The notes under the pieces are model-generated. The model saw nothing but the letters and a program-made list of their open reading frames with translations. It made no database searches and was not told the DNA's origin. A stretch of 64,000 nt of DNA from Paraburkholderia tagetis (lineage in GTDB: Bacteria; Pseudomonadota; Gammaproteobacteria; Burkholderiales; Burkholderiaceae), in assembly GCF_022213065.1 (NCBI RefSeq), contig NZ_JAKLJA010000033.1, positions 1-64,000 of the forward strand. Reading direction: 5' to 3'. Below are positions 7,513 through 16,812 of the stretch, piece after piece. Each line of letters starts with the position of its first letter. Positions within the stretch are counted from its first letter, which is position 1. The position numbers and the translations under genes are program-made.

Positions 7513-8908
7513 CAACGGTTTCGTTGTTCTGGAAAAGGGCCGCGTGCTCGATGCCGACGCAGCCGCGCGGGCGCAGGGCGTCGTCGATGGCATGCGCCGT
7601 GGCGGCGTGCTCACACTTGCGCCGAACGCGGACCTCAGGGAGCGTGAACTCACGCGTGAAGAACAGACGGTACGTGGCGTCGCGTTCGCCCTGCTCCAGT
7701 TCACGCCAAATGTCGTGATCGCCGGCGAGAACGTTGTGCTGGCCGATGTGACCGCCAGCCTGCGGCTTTTCGGTGGCCTGCGCGCGCTTCGCCGGCGCGT
7801 GCGCCGCACAGTCGCGGATTTCGGCGTGACGAGCACGGCTTCGATCGCACCGACCGCCGAGGCAACCTGGCTCATTGCGCGTGCCGGTGGTGGCGTTGCG
7901 CTCACACAGCGCTCCCTTTCGCGTGTACTAAAACGCATCCCTCTGGGCGTGCTGCCGGCCGCGAGACGTTTCGCCGAATGGTTCGATGGTCTCGGGTGCG
8001 CAACGATCGATGACGTGACGCGCCTGCCGCGTGCGGGACTGAAAAAGCGCTGCGGCACCGCGCTGCTCGATGCCCTTGACCGCGCGAAGGGCGAGGCACC
8101 CGAGGTCCACGAATGGCTCACGATGCCGCCAGCGTTCGATGCCCGCGTCGAGTTGCCCGACCGCATCGAGCATGTTGAAGCGACACTCTTCGCGGCGCGC
8201 CGGCTCACGCTGCAGATGACGGGCTGGCTTGCCGCCCGCCAGCTTGCGGTTGCGCGTTTCGTTGTCTCGCTCGAGCACGAGCGCGGCCGCGAGGCGATTC
8301 CTCCAACGGACGTGGAAGTTGCGCTGGGCGAGCCGACGTGGCACGAGGAACACCTCGTCCGGCTGCTGAAGGAGCGACTCTCGCGGATCGAACTCGCGGC
8401 CCCGGTCATTGCACTCAGGCTCGAAGCGAAGGACGTGCGGGAAGCCGAGGCTCCGAGTGGCTCGCTGTTTCCCGAACCCGGAGGATCGCCCCAGGATCAC
8501 GCGCGCCTCATGGAGCTGCTCACGGCACGGCTGGGTTCAGGCAATGTGATGAGAGCGGCACCCGTCGCCGACTTTCGGCCGGAAGTCGCCGCGCAGTGGG
8601 TGCCGGTCAGCAGCGATACCCAACCCTCGCGCACGGATTTGCCGCGTGACCTCCCACGCCCGGCATGGCTCCTTGAAGTGCCCATCCAGCTCATCGTGCG
8701 CGGCCATCGTCCGTTTTACGGTACGACGCTGCGGATGGTGTCGCCCGGAGAGCGGATTGAATGTGGCTGGCAGGACGGCCACATCGTGACGCGCGACTAC
8801 TTCGTCGCCGAAGCCGAAAACCATCTTCACTACTGGGTATTTCGTGAGCGCGTCGGCAGTCGTGATGAGCGCGAGCCACGCTGGTTTCTTCACGGCCTGT
8901 TTGGCTGA
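7433..8908 (+). CDS. imuB: ImuB, inactive Y-family polymerase subunit
   Basis: A 491-residue Y-family-like protein that begins HHWIGVHLPRLPIESF. The acidic catalytic residues of DinB (DMDAF and DE) are absent, as expected for ImuB, which acts as a bridge between the beta clamp, ImuA and DnaE2 rather than as a polymerase. The little-finger and C-terminal region is present (RPFYGTTLRMVSPGERIECG, then FLHGLFG at the end). The gene overlaps imuA. dnaE2 is not directly downstream but 1.3 kb away with its own LexA box, an uncommon split arrangement. Confidence 0.92.
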   Translation: MHHWIGVHLPRLPIESFCPTWYMPVSDNGFVVLEKGRVLDADAAARAQGVVDGMRRGGVLTLAPNADLRERELTREEQTVRGVAFALLQFTPNVVIAGENVVLADVTASLRLFGGLRALRRRVRRTVADFGVTSTASIAPTAEATWLIARAGGGVALTQRSLSRVLKRIPLGVLPAARRFAEWFDGLGCATIDDVTRLPRAGLKKRCGTALLDALDRAKGEAPEVHEWLTMPPAFDARVELPDRIEHVEATLFAARRLTLQMTGWLAARQLAVARFVVSLEHERGREAIPPTDVEVALGEPTWHEEHLVRLLKERLSRIELAAPVIALRLEAKDVREAEAPSGSLFPEPGGSPQDHARLMELLTARLGSGNVMRAAPVADFRPEVAAQWVPVSSDTQPSRTDLPRDLPRPAWLLEVPIQLIVRGHRPFYGTTLRMVSPGERIECGWQDGHIVTRDYFVAEAENHLHYWVFRERVGSRDEREPRWFLHGLFG

Positions 8909-9192
8909 AATGCGGGCGTTGCCACAGGGGCGTTACCGCTGTGATCCAGTTGTCCGCCGGGAGTGCGCTTTTGCGCTGAACCGCGCTCAGACATCCTCTG
9001 GCGGGATCGTCGTGCCGCCGCCTGGTGGACGCTCCGGATCCCGTCTGCCCGACTCAGGTGACCGGGTTGTGAGGAACGGGTGACGGCTTCGAGTGGGCGT
9101 CAGGACGTCGGCCTCCCGGTCACCATGGCAGTCGCCTTCTTCTGAACCGCGGAATGCCAGAACCAGAGCGCTCTGTCGACAACGCTTTCCTG

Positions 9193-9552
9193 TTACTCGT
9201 TATCCGGAAATCCGCTATCGGAAATCTGATGTGTGCGCGATCCCGTCGACAGAAGCCGGGGCGGCTCGAGAACGATGCCCCACGCGGTCAGCAAACCATC
9301 AAAAGACAGCTGGCCGGCCTGCGTTCGGGGTGTGGGCAAGGCGATGCCGGTCGACCGATAGTGAACGCGGTCCTTCGCGCTTGCGCCCGAACGCACGATG
9401 CGCTCAAGTGCGCCATTGCGCAACGCGTACTGCACGGCGTCAGATGCCGTGCGCGACTTCATCAGTCCGGACGCCACAATCTCGCTCACCGTCGCGCTTG
9501 CGCGTTCGCGAAACCACGCGAGGAGTACCTCAGCGTTTTCGTGCGTGCTCAT
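9193..9552 (-). CDS. Putative small winged-helix protein
   Basis: A 119-residue product. Residues about 9-50 (LLAWFRERASATVSEIVASG then TASDAVQYALRNGALERIV) look like a winged helix-turn-helix. No catalytic motif is present. I start it at the ATG at 9552 because the preceding 19 codons look like untranslated leader. It is encoded against the SOS genes, between imuB and dnaE2, with a related-sized minus-strand gene upstream. Regulator function is inferred only from fold. Confidence 0.55.
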   Translation of the reverse strand: MSTHENAEVLLAWFRERASATVSEIVASGLMKSRTASDAVQYALRNGALERIVRSGASAKDRVHYRSTGIALPTPRTQAGQLSFDGLLTAWGIVLEPPRLLSTGSRTHQISDSGFPDNE

Positions 9553-9669
9553 GATCGGACTCTCCCTGCGCGCGGGGCTTTGCCGCACGATATGTGTATT
9601 GACTGTCAATCCTCTATCCGGCCCTTCACCTCGGACTATGCAATGCCGCGGTCACGCGCCTGCAAACCG

Positions 9670-10008
9670 TCAAGAGTCTTTCGGTTCATCGAAGGGGACG
9701 TGTTCACCCGTCGACGACTGCTTGCCAAGCTTGCTTTCATTTTCCATCGCGTCCTGCCACGCCAGCATCGCGTTCGCGACGGCGTCCTTCTCGCCGCTGA
9801 AGGAGAGCACCGTCTCCCCGCACGACGGACAGATGCCGCCGAAAGCCGCCTGGATACCCGCGATGTTTCGCGTGTCGAGCGCGTCGAAATCGCTGAATGC
9901 GGTCTTGCATGCACCGCACACCAGCTTTTCCGGACGCAACGCGTCGATCTTCGCCTTTGCCTGCGCGATGCGTTGTTCCTGCGTGCCGCGCTGTTTTGCC
10001 TGTCCCAT
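9670..10008 (-). CDS. Small zinc-ribbon protein of unknown function
   Basis: A 112-residue protein starting MGQAKQRGTQEQRIAQAKAK (basic, helical) followed by two CxxC pairs: VCGACKTAF and ICPSCGET. The two pairs are about 30 residues apart, which suits one zinc ribbon. The C-terminus is charged and Ser-rich. It is oriented away from dnaE2, so the intergenic region holding the dnaE2 LexA box may serve both. Function unknown. Confidence 0.65.
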   Translation of the reverse strand: MGQAKQRGTQEQRIAQAKAKIDALRPEKLVCGACKTAFSDFDALDTRNIAGIQAAFGGICPSCGETVLSFSGEKDAVANAMLAWQDAMENESKLGKQSSTGEHVPFDEPKDS

Positions 10009-10135
10009 CGTTTGTGCTCCATTTGCTGTGAACCGGTCGTGGCCCGATTTTCCGCGATGTTAGCCCGCCGGAGTCCGGTTCATTCCCGGGAAAGCCGATA
10101 TTTGGGACAGCCAGCCGGTTTGCGCTAGAATACCA

Positions 10136-10151
10136 CTGTATAAATATACAG
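10136..10151 (+). promoter_or_regulatory. LexA box for the dnaE2 operon
   Basis: CTGTATAAATATACAG is a fully palindromic CTGT-N8-ACAG LexA operator with an AT-only spacer, a strong-looking site. It lies 76 bases before the dnaE2 ATG at 10228 and is the only evident control element of the dnaE2-DUF72-dinB unit. Confidence 0.9.
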
Positions 10152-10227
10152 TGTCGAGGGCGGAAAGTCGGAATCAGGGCGTCCAGGTCCAACGGATCGG
10201 GTGCCGGCTGGGCCGCGCGCGCAATTT

Positions 10228-13200
10228 ATGCCTGCAACTGACTTTGGCGGACTGCCGGCGTATGCCGAACTCGAGTGTGCGTCGAATTTCTCCTTCCTCC
10301 GTGGTGCCTCGCACGCCGACGACATCGCCGCGCGTGCGGCGCAACTGGGCTATGCGGCAATCGCCGTCACGGACGAGTGCTCGCTGGCCGGGGTCGTGCG
10401 CGCGCACGTCGAAGCGAAAAACGCGGGTATCCCGTTCATTGTGGGGTCCAAGTTTGCGCTGACGAATGCCGACGGCTCGCACGCCTTGCGCTTGACCGCC
10501 CTTGCCATGACGCGGGAGGGCTACGGCAATCTCAGCGAGTTGATCACGCTCGCGCGCATGCGCGCGGACAAGGGTCGCTACCGGCTCGCCACACGCGACC
10601 TGGATCACCCGGAAGCTTCTCACGGACACCTGAAGGGACTGCCGGACTGCATTGCGATCCTCATCCCGGCGTACCCGGCCAATGAAGCGCGCCTTGATGC
10701 GCAACTCGAATGGTTTGCGGCGACGTTCGGTGAGCGCGCGCGGATCGCACTGACGCTTCATGCCCGCGCGATGGACGACCTTCATCGCGGCGCGATCGAG
10801 CGGGCTGCTGCACGCCATGCCGTGCCCGTAGTGGCGACCGGCGCACCGGTCATGCACGTTCGCTCGCGCAAGCCGCTTCAGGATGTGCTGACTGCCATCC
10901 GTCTCGGACGGCCCGTCGCCGAGTGCGGCTACGATCTCGCGCCGAACGCCGAACAGCATCTGCGTTCACGTCTGCGTCTGGCCAACCTTTATCCCGCGCG
11001 AGCGCTGGCCGAGACGGTCGAGATTGCGCGCCGCTGCACGTTCTCTCTCGACGAGCTCCGCTACGAATACCCGGACGAACTTGTGCCCGAAGGCTTCACG
11101 CCCGAGGCCTACCTGCGTCAGGAAACCTACATTGGCGCCCACCGGCGCTGGCCAGCGGGCATTCCCCACAAGGTCCAGGCGCAGATCGAACACGAACTCG
11201 CACTGATCGCGGATCTGAAGTACGAGCCGTACTTCCTGACTGTGTACGACATCGTGCGATTCGCACGCAACGAGGGGATTCTCTGCCAGGGACGCGGCTC
11301 GGCCGCCAACTCCGCGGTCTGCTACTGCCTGGGCGTGACCGAGGTGGACCCCGCACGCTCGTCCATGCTCTTCGAGCGCTTCATCAGCAAGGAACGCGGC
11401 GAGCCGCCAGACATTGACGTCGACTTCGAGCACCAGCGGCGTGAGGAGGTGGTTCAGTACATCTATCGCAAGTACGGGCGCGAGCGCGCGGCGTTGACGG
11501 CTGCCGTCACCACCTACCGGCCACGAAGCGCGCTGCGCGAGTCGGGCAAGGCGCTCGGCGTTGACCTGGCCATCGTCGACCGGGTTGCCAAGGCCCATCA
11601 CTGGTTCGACTCGAAGGAAGACCTGCTCAGCCGCTTTGAGGAAGCGGGCCTCGACCCACAGGCGCCACTCATTGTGCAGTGGGCGGAATTCGCCACCCTG
11701 CTGCTTGGCTTTCCGCGGCATCTGTCGCAGCACAGCGGCGGGTTCGTCGTCAGCCGCGGCAAGCTCTCGCGCCTGGTGCCCATCGAGAACGCCGCGATGG
11801 TTGACAGATCAATCATCCAGTGGGACAAGGACGACATCGAATCGTTAGGATTATTGAAGATAGACGTGCTCGCACTGGGGATGCTTTCAGCAGTGCGCCG
11901 CGCGCTGGACCTGATTTCGGAAAAGCGTGGCGAAGTGTTCGAGCTGCAGGACATCCCGGCCGAGGATCCCGCGACCTACGAAATGATCTGCCGGGCCGAC
12001 ACTGTCGGCGTGTTCCAGATTGAGTCGCGCGCGCAGATGAGTATGCTGCCGCGTCTGCAACCGCGTTGCTTCTACGACCTTGTGATTGAGGTGGCAATCG
12101 TGCGGCCGGGGCCCGTGCAGGGCGGCATGGTTCACCCCTACCTGCGTCGCCGCCAGGGCATCGAGCCGGTGACGTTCCCGAGTCCACAGATGGAGCAGGC
12201 GCTCGCGCGCACGCTCGGTGTGCCGATTTTCCAGGAGCAGGTCATGCAGGTTGCGATGCTTGCAGCGGGCTTTTCCGCGGGCGAAGCCGACCAGTTGCGC
12301 CGTGCGATGGCGGCGTGGCGGCGCAAGGGAGGCCTCGGCGTCTACTACGACCGTATCGTCAACGGCATGCTCGAACGAGGTTACGAGCGCGAGTTCGCTG
12401 AACAGATCTTTGCCCAGATCCAGGGCTTCGGCGAATACGGTTTTCCGGAAAGCCACGCGGCCAGCTTCGCGCTGATGGTCTACGCGAGCGCGTGGCTGAA
12501 GTGCCACGAACCCACGGTGTTCGCATGTGCGTTGCTCAACTCGCAGCCGATGGGGTTCTACTCACCTTCCCAGCTTGTCCAGGATGCAAAGCGCCACGAC
12601 GTACGCGTACTCCCCGTCGACGTAACCGTGAGCAATTGGGATTGCGCGATTGAAGGTCCCACGACGCGCGATCCATTGCGGTTAGGCATGTCGCTTGTTC
12701 GGGGCATGAAGGCGGACGCGGCAGCGCGCATTGAGATGGCTCGTGCGGTCCGGCCATTCCGCGACGTCTCCGATCTCGCACGCCGCGCGCAGCTTGACCG
12801 CCGCGATCTCGAAGTGCTCGCCACCGCGAACGCCCTGCTCTCTCTTGCGGGAGAGCGGCGCGCAGCGCTCTGGCAGGCCGTCGCTGCAGTTCCCGATCGT
12901 GACCTGTTGCGCGGCGCCAGCGACGACGACGATACACCGGAGCTCGCCCCGATGACCGAAGGTCAGGAGATCGTGAGCGACTACCGTTCGACGGGTCTCA
13001 CGCTCGGCCGTCATCCGCTCGCCCTGCTCCGCCCCCGCCTCGCAAAGATGCGGCTCGTGCCCTCAGATGCACTCATGCGCTATCGTAACGGGCAACTGGC
13101 GCGCGCCTGTGGCATCGTCACAGTGCGGCAGCGGCCCGGCACGGCGAACGGCGTAATGTTCATGACGCTGGAAGACGAGGCCGGCAGCGTGAATATCATC

Positions 13201-13374
13201 GTCTGGCAGTCCGTGCTTGAGAAGTTCCGTCGCGAAGCACTCGGCTCGTCGTTGCTCGCCGTCTATGGGGTGTGGCAGCGCGAGGGTGAGGTGCGGCATC
13301 TCGTGGCAAACCGGCTCGTTGACGTTACCGCTTTGCTGGGCGAGCTTCCAACCGTGAGTCGTGACTTCTGCTAG
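10228..13374 (+). CDS. dnaE2: Error-prone DNA polymerase DnaE2 (ImuC)
   Basis: A C-family polymerase of 1048 residues, the length expected for DnaE2. The N-terminal PHP domain starts YAELECASNFSFLRGASHAD. The palm catalytic motif PDIDVDFEHQRREEV lies at about residues 393-407 and the third acidic residue in LLKIDVLALG at about 543. The C-terminal OB fold (ACGIVTVRQRPG) is present. It performs SOS-induced translesion synthesis with ImuA and ImuB. I prefer the ATG at 10228; a GTG at 10201 is in frame. It heads an operon with DUF72 and dinB. Confidence 0.95.
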   Translation: MPATDFGGLPAYAELECASNFSFLRGASHADDIAARAAQLGYAAIAVTDECSLAGVVRAHVEAKNAGIPFIVGSKFALTNADGSHALRLTALAMTREGYGNLSELITLARMRADKGRYRLATRDLDHPEASHGHLKGLPDCIAILIPAYPANEARLDAQLEWFAATFGERARIALTLHARAMDDLHRGAIERAAARHAVPVVATGAPVMHVRSRKPLQDVLTAIRLGRPVAECGYDLAPNAEQHLRSRLRLANLYPARALAETVEIARRCTFSLDELRYEYPDELVPEGFTPEAYLRQETYIGAHRRWPAGIPHKVQAQIEHELALIADLKYEPYFLTVYDIVRFARNEGILCQGRGSAANSAVCYCLGVTEVDPARSSMLFERFISKERGEPPDIDVDFEHQRREEVVQYIYRKYGRERAALTAAVTTYRPRSALRESGKALGVDLAIVDRVAKAHHWFDSKEDLLSRFEEAGLDPQAPLIVQWAEFATLLLGFPRHLSQHSGGFVVSRGKLSRLVPIENAAMVDRSIIQWDKDDIESLGLLKIDVLALGMLSAVRRALDLISEKRGEVFELQDIPAEDPATYEMICRADTVGVFQIESRAQMSMLPRLQPRCFYDLVIEVAIVRPGPVQGGMVHPYLRRRQGIEPVTFPSPQMEQALARTLGVPIFQEQVMQVAMLAAGFSAGEADQLRRAMAAWRRKGGLGVYYDRIVNGMLERGYEREFAEQIFAQIQGFGEYGFPESHAASFALMVYASAWLKCHEPTVFACALLNSQPMGFYSPSQLVQDAKRHDVRVLPVDVTVSNWDCAIEGPTTRDPLRLGMSLVRGMKADAAARIEMARAVRPFRDVSDLARRAQLDRRDLEVLATANALLSLAGERRAALWQAVAAVPDRDLLRGASDDDDTPELAPMTEGQEIVSDYRSTGLTLGRHPLALLRPRLAKMRLVPSDALMRYRNGQLARACGIVTVRQRPGTANGVMFMTLEDEAGSVNIIVWQSVLEKFRREALGSSLLAVYGVWQREGEVRHLVANRLVDVTALLGELPTVSRDFC

Positions 13375-13387
13375 TGGAGAACACTCG

Positions 13388-14302
13388 ATGAACATCCGTG
13401 TTGGCACCGCGTCGTGGACCGATCCGACGCTCATCAAAAGCAAGCGCTTCTATCCGCCCGGTTGTAGCAGCGCAGAGGCACGCTTGCGCTTCTATGCGAG
13501 CCAGTTCCCGCTCGTCGAGGTGGACTCCAGCTACTACTCGATGCCCAACGGCAGCAACTCCGTACTTTGGGTCGAACGCACGCCACCGGACTTCGTTTTC
13601 AACATCAAGGCGTTTCGGCTCTTCACAGGCCATCAGACGCCGCGCGACATGTTTCCGAAGGACATGCAGCCCGCGTTGCCCCAGAACGGGAAGAAGAACC
13701 TCTACTACAAGGACATGCCCGAGGATATCCGGTCCGAACTCTGGAGGCGGTATTTCGAGGCAATTGTACCGTTGCAGGATGCGGGAAAACTCGGAGCGGT
13801 GCATTTCCAGTTCGCGCCGTGGATCACTTCCGCACCCGACGGTCGCGCGCACGTCGAGCATTGCGCGGAACGAATGGAGGGCCGCTGTCTGATGGCCGTC
13901 GAGTTTCGCAACCGTAGCTGGTTCGACACGAAGCATGCTGCGTCGACCCTGGCGTTCGAGCGCGAACACTTACTGGCAAACGTGGTCGTTGATGAACCGC
14001 AAGGGCCCGCCAATTCGATTCCGTCGGTATGGGAAGTCACCAACCCTGCTCTTGCTCTGGTGCGCCTTCATGGACGTAACCACGAAACATGGAATATCAA
14101 GGACGCCACGGCTGCGAGCGATCGATTCAACTACGACTACAACGATAATGAGTTATCCGAACTGGCTGGAAAGATCAGGAAAATTGCGGCGACCGTTGCG
14201 CAGACTCACGTCGTGTTCAACAACAACTACGAGGACCAGGGGCAGCGTAACGCGCGAACACTCATGGGATTCCTCGGCGATACCTCGGTAACCGCGACGT
14301 GA
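13388..14302 (+). CDS. DUF72 (YecE-like) TIM-barrel protein
   Basis: A 304-residue DUF72 protein: it opens NIRVGTASWTDPTLI and has the family's ASQFPLVEVDSSYYSMP and FNIKAFRLFTGHQ segments, then VEFRNRSWFD. The biochemical role of DUF72 is unknown. The ATG follows GGAG with 8 bases between. Its stop overlaps the GTG of dinB (GTGA), so the two are translated together. DUF72 genes recur beside dnaE2/dinB in Burkholderia-type plasmids, which hints at a link to damage response, but that is association only. Confidence 0.85.
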   Translation: MNIRVGTASWTDPTLIKSKRFYPPGCSSAEARLRFYASQFPLVEVDSSYYSMPNGSNSVLWVERTPPDFVFNIKAFRLFTGHQTPRDMFPKDMQPALPQNGKKNLYYKDMPEDIRSELWRRYFEAIVPLQDAGKLGAVHFQFAPWITSAPDGRAHVEHCAERMEGRCLMAVEFRNRSWFDTKHAASTLAFEREHLLANVVVDEPQGPANSIPSVWEVTNPALALVRLHGRNHETWNIKDATAASDRFNYDYNDNELSELAGKIRKIAATVAQTHVVFNNNYEDQGQRNARTLMGFLGDTSVTAT

Positions 14303-15459
14303 CAATCGACCGGCCGCGACGCATCGCTCATCTCGACATGGACGCTTTCTACGCGTCCGTTGAGCTGCTGCGTTATCCCGAATTGCGCGGCCAACCGGTC
14401 GTGATCGGTGGCGGCCGCGACGCCGCGCCTCAAATGTTGCCCGATGGAACGCGCCGCTTTGCGAAGCTGCGTGACTATGTGGGCCGCGGCGTGGTGACGA
14501 CTTCGACCTACGAAGCGCGCGCGCTGGGTGTGTTCTCTGCAATGGGCATGATGAAAGCGGCCAAACTCGCGCCGGACGCGATTCTCCTTCCGACCGACTT
14601 CGATTCGTACCGGCGGTATTCGAGGCTCTTCAAGGACGCGGTAGGAACATTTACTGACCAGATCGAAGATCGAGGCATTGACGAGATTTTCATTGACCTG
14701 ACGGACGTAGAGGGTGAGTCCCACGAGCTCGGGATGCGGATCAAGGCCGCCGTGCGCCAGGCCACGAACCTCACCTGCTCCATTGCGATTGCGCCAAACA
14801 AACTGCTCGCAAAGATCGGATCCGAACTGGACAAGCCTGACGGGCTCACGCTCCTTACGATGGCGGATCTCGAAGCGCGCATCTGGCCTCTCGCAGCGAA
14901 GAAGGTCAATGGTATCGGCCCCCGTGCGAATGATCGTCTCGCGAGCATTGGGATTGTGACGGTCGGTGAGATTGCTGCTGCAGACCCCGCGCGGCTGCAG
15001 GAACAATTCGGACGCACATACGCTGAGTGGCTGGCGAGAATCGCGCGCGGAATCGACGACCGCGTCGTCGTTGTCTCCTCCGAACCAAAGTCCATGAGCC
15101 GCGAAACAACGTTCGAGCGAGATATGCACGTGGCCCGCGACCGCGCGATTCTGACACCGGCGCTAACGGGGCTATGCGAACGGGTTGCAGGGGATCTGCA
15201 GCGCAAAGGATACGCGGGCCGCACTGTGGGGCTGAAGATCAAGTTTGCAGACTTCAAGATCGTGACTCGCGACCTGTCGTTCGCCGATCCCGTGGCGGAT
15301 ACAGCGGCCATCCGGCGAGCGGTAGGCGAGTGTTTGAAGCGGGTGACGCTGGATCGGCGGATTCGGCTTATCGGTGTGCGCGTCGGCTCGCTGGGGCCGG
15401 CGGCAGATGACACCCCGCCTGTGCGTCCGGTGCAGCGCGAACTGCCGTTCGATAGCTGA
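14299..15459 (+). CDS. dinB: DNA polymerase IV (Y family)
   Basis: A 386-residue translesion polymerase. The catalytic acidic residues are visible in IAHLDMDAFYASVE (residues about 9-22) and DEIFIDLTDVEG (about 133-144). HhH-type thumb motif VNGIGPRANDRLASIGI follows. The last residues QRELPFDS form a beta-clamp-binding tail. The GTG start overlaps the DUF72 stop. As the third gene of a LexA-controlled unit, it is SOS regulated; the window therefore encodes both Pol IV and the ImuB-DnaE2 mutasome. Confidence 0.93.
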   Translation: MTIDRPRRIAHLDMDAFYASVELLRYPELRGQPVVIGGGRDAAPQMLPDGTRRFAKLRDYVGRGVVTTSTYEARALGVFSAMGMMKAAKLAPDAILLPTDFDSYRRYSRLFKDAVGTFTDQIEDRGIDEIFIDLTDVEGESHELGMRIKAAVRQATNLTCSIAIAPNKLLAKIGSELDKPDGLTLLTMADLEARIWPLAAKKVNGIGPRANDRLASIGIVTVGEIAAADPARLQEQFGRTYAEWLARIARGIDDRVVVVSSEPKSMSRETTFERDMHVARDRAILTPALTGLCERVAGDLQRKGYAGRTVGLKIKFADFKIVTRDLSFADPVADTAAIRRAVGECLKRVTLDRRIRLIGVRVGSLGPAADDTPPVRPVQRELPFDS

Positions 15460-15476
15460 AGCCCCCCCGACGATGG

Positions 15477-15728
15477 TTAGTCTTGCTCGACCGGCTGCGC
15501 ACCATCGAGCGGGGTTTCGGCCGACCTGTGGAAAGCGAAGTAAATGCGAAAGCGCCTGCCGTTCGGTGGCCGAAGACCCATGTATCTCATGCGGTCATTC
15601 GTCCAGCCGTTGCGCGTTATCTCCAGGGATTCTGCGTTGACCATCGCTAGCAGTTCGTTGTAGCTCTTTATGTCACCATTATTGATGGCGTTTTGAAAAA
15701 ATGCCTTCAACGAAAATCGATCGTCCAT
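15477..15728 (-). CDS. Small conserved-looking protein (83 aa)
   Basis: A soluble product starting MDDRFSLKAFFQNAINNGDI and containing YNELLAMVNAESLEITRNGW then RMRYMGLRPPNGRRFRIYF, a helix-rich first half and a beta-rich basic second half. It converges with dinB with only 17 bases between stops. No family recognised; its composition is fully protein-like, so I consider it a real gene. Confidence 0.55.
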   Translation of the reverse strand: MDDRFSLKAFFQNAINNGDIKSYNELLAMVNAESLEITRNGWTNDRMRYMGLRPPNGRRFRIYFAFHRSAETPLDGAQPVEQD

Positions 15729-15948
15729 GGAAAAGGAAGTCGTATGTACTTTGTTAACGGGCCATCATGGCGGCTACCCCGGGAGCGACGTCGTTAGCGC
15801 GTCGTTGCATCTGAAACTATAACTCCCTGGTACTACGAATTCGGAGTGATGCAAAAATATTTTGCTTGACGCTAATAGGCCAGGTGACGCCGAGCCCATT
15901 GAGGACAGCGCGATCTCTCCATATGATTCAATTTCACGGAGAATTTTC

Positions 15949-16230
15949 ATGACTGGTGCATCGAAAAGCATGAGTGCAAGATTTGGGCACATCAAGCGCC
16001 GACTCATAAGGGATGAGCCACTTACAGGAGACCTTCTGAAATTGGCGCTGGATGTCGTTGGCGATGGCGACTCAGGCGATGCGCAAATAGACACAATCGC
16101 TAACAAACTCATGTCCGGCCAAAAGCTGGGCACCTACGAACTTCATCTTATGGTCGATGTGTTCTTGCTGCATGCGAGGCTAGCGTCCGCCAGTGCCCTC
16201 GCTAACGACCAATTTGAGCCAAAGGCGTAA
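15949..16230 (+). CDS. Small hypothetical protein (93 aa)
   Basis: Starts at an ATG with CGGAGAATTTTC upstream, the best ribosome site in this stretch; longer forms upstream look non-coding. The product (MTGASKSMSARFGHIKRRLI...) is soluble and helical, with a predicted helix near the end (ELHLMVDVFLLHARLASAS). Base composition is less GC-rich than its neighbours, hinting at recent acquisition. Function unknown. Confidence 0.5.
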   Translation: MTGASKSMSARFGHIKRRLIRDEPLTGDLLKLALDVVGDGDSGDAQIDTIANKLMSGQKLGTYELHLMVDVFLLHARLASASALANDQFEPKA

Positions 16231-16266
16231 ACTGGGTCATCGACCGTCGCAGAAGGAGAGGACAAG

Positions 16267-16578
16267 ATGGGTGAGATCACACTTCAGGACTTCTGCGCGG
16301 ATGCCAGCATGCTGCTGCGCGACCAGCCGCGCTGCACTGCCGCCCGGCTGTCACAGCACGTCATCGCGTGGTGGGACGGCCGCAACCTCGTTTTCGCTTT
16401 TCTGCGTGAGGATAACGAAACGCTGATCGAGGAAGAGTTCGATCCTTTCGATCTGCAATGGCACGAATGGGCCGTCGCTTTCCAACGTTGGCTCGCTGCG
16501 CCGGTATACGAGGGGTTCGATGAAATCGAGCATTGGATGCGCGAGTCTCCCCCTTTCGAAGCCGGTCGCGTCGACTAG
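16267..16578 (+). CDS. Hypothetical protein (103 aa)
   Basis: A good AAGGAGAGGACAAG ribosome site precedes the ATG. The product is acidic and Trp-rich (HVIAWWDGRNLVFAFLRED and LQWHEWAVAFQRWLAAP), with no signal peptide and no known motif. It follows the 15949-16230 gene by 36 bases and is probably cotranscribed with it. Function unknown. Confidence 0.55.
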   Translation: MGEITLQDFCADASMLLRDQPRCTAARLSQHVIAWWDGRNLVFAFLREDNETLIEEEFDPFDLQWHEWAVAFQRWLAAPVYEGFDEIEHWMRESPPFEAGRVD

Positions 16579-16758
16579 GTCGCCTGGCAATCAGCCGGGT
16601 AGGCGAAAGACCGGGCGGGCGCCGTCGAGTCGAAAAGGCACACGAAAATCACTACCTTTTGATCAGATCGCCGACCACTTTCCCGGCCATACAACCCATC
16701 CCCTCTGCTACTCTCGTAGCACCCGATGCGCGCGACAAAGTGTGTGCCCAGAAAAGAG

Positions 16759-16796
16759 AAAGCCCGCCCGTCCTTGCGCAAGTACGGGCGGGCTTT
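16759..16796 (-). terminator. Intrinsic terminator of the dpdA-like/sbcCD-like operon
   Basis: A 13-bp perfect stem (AAAGCCCGCCCGT with its complement) and 12-base loop, followed on the minus strand by TTTCTCTTTT. It lies 17 bases after the dpdA-like stop codon. Confidence 0.8.
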
Positions 16797-16812
16797 GTGC
16801 AAAAAGCGGACT

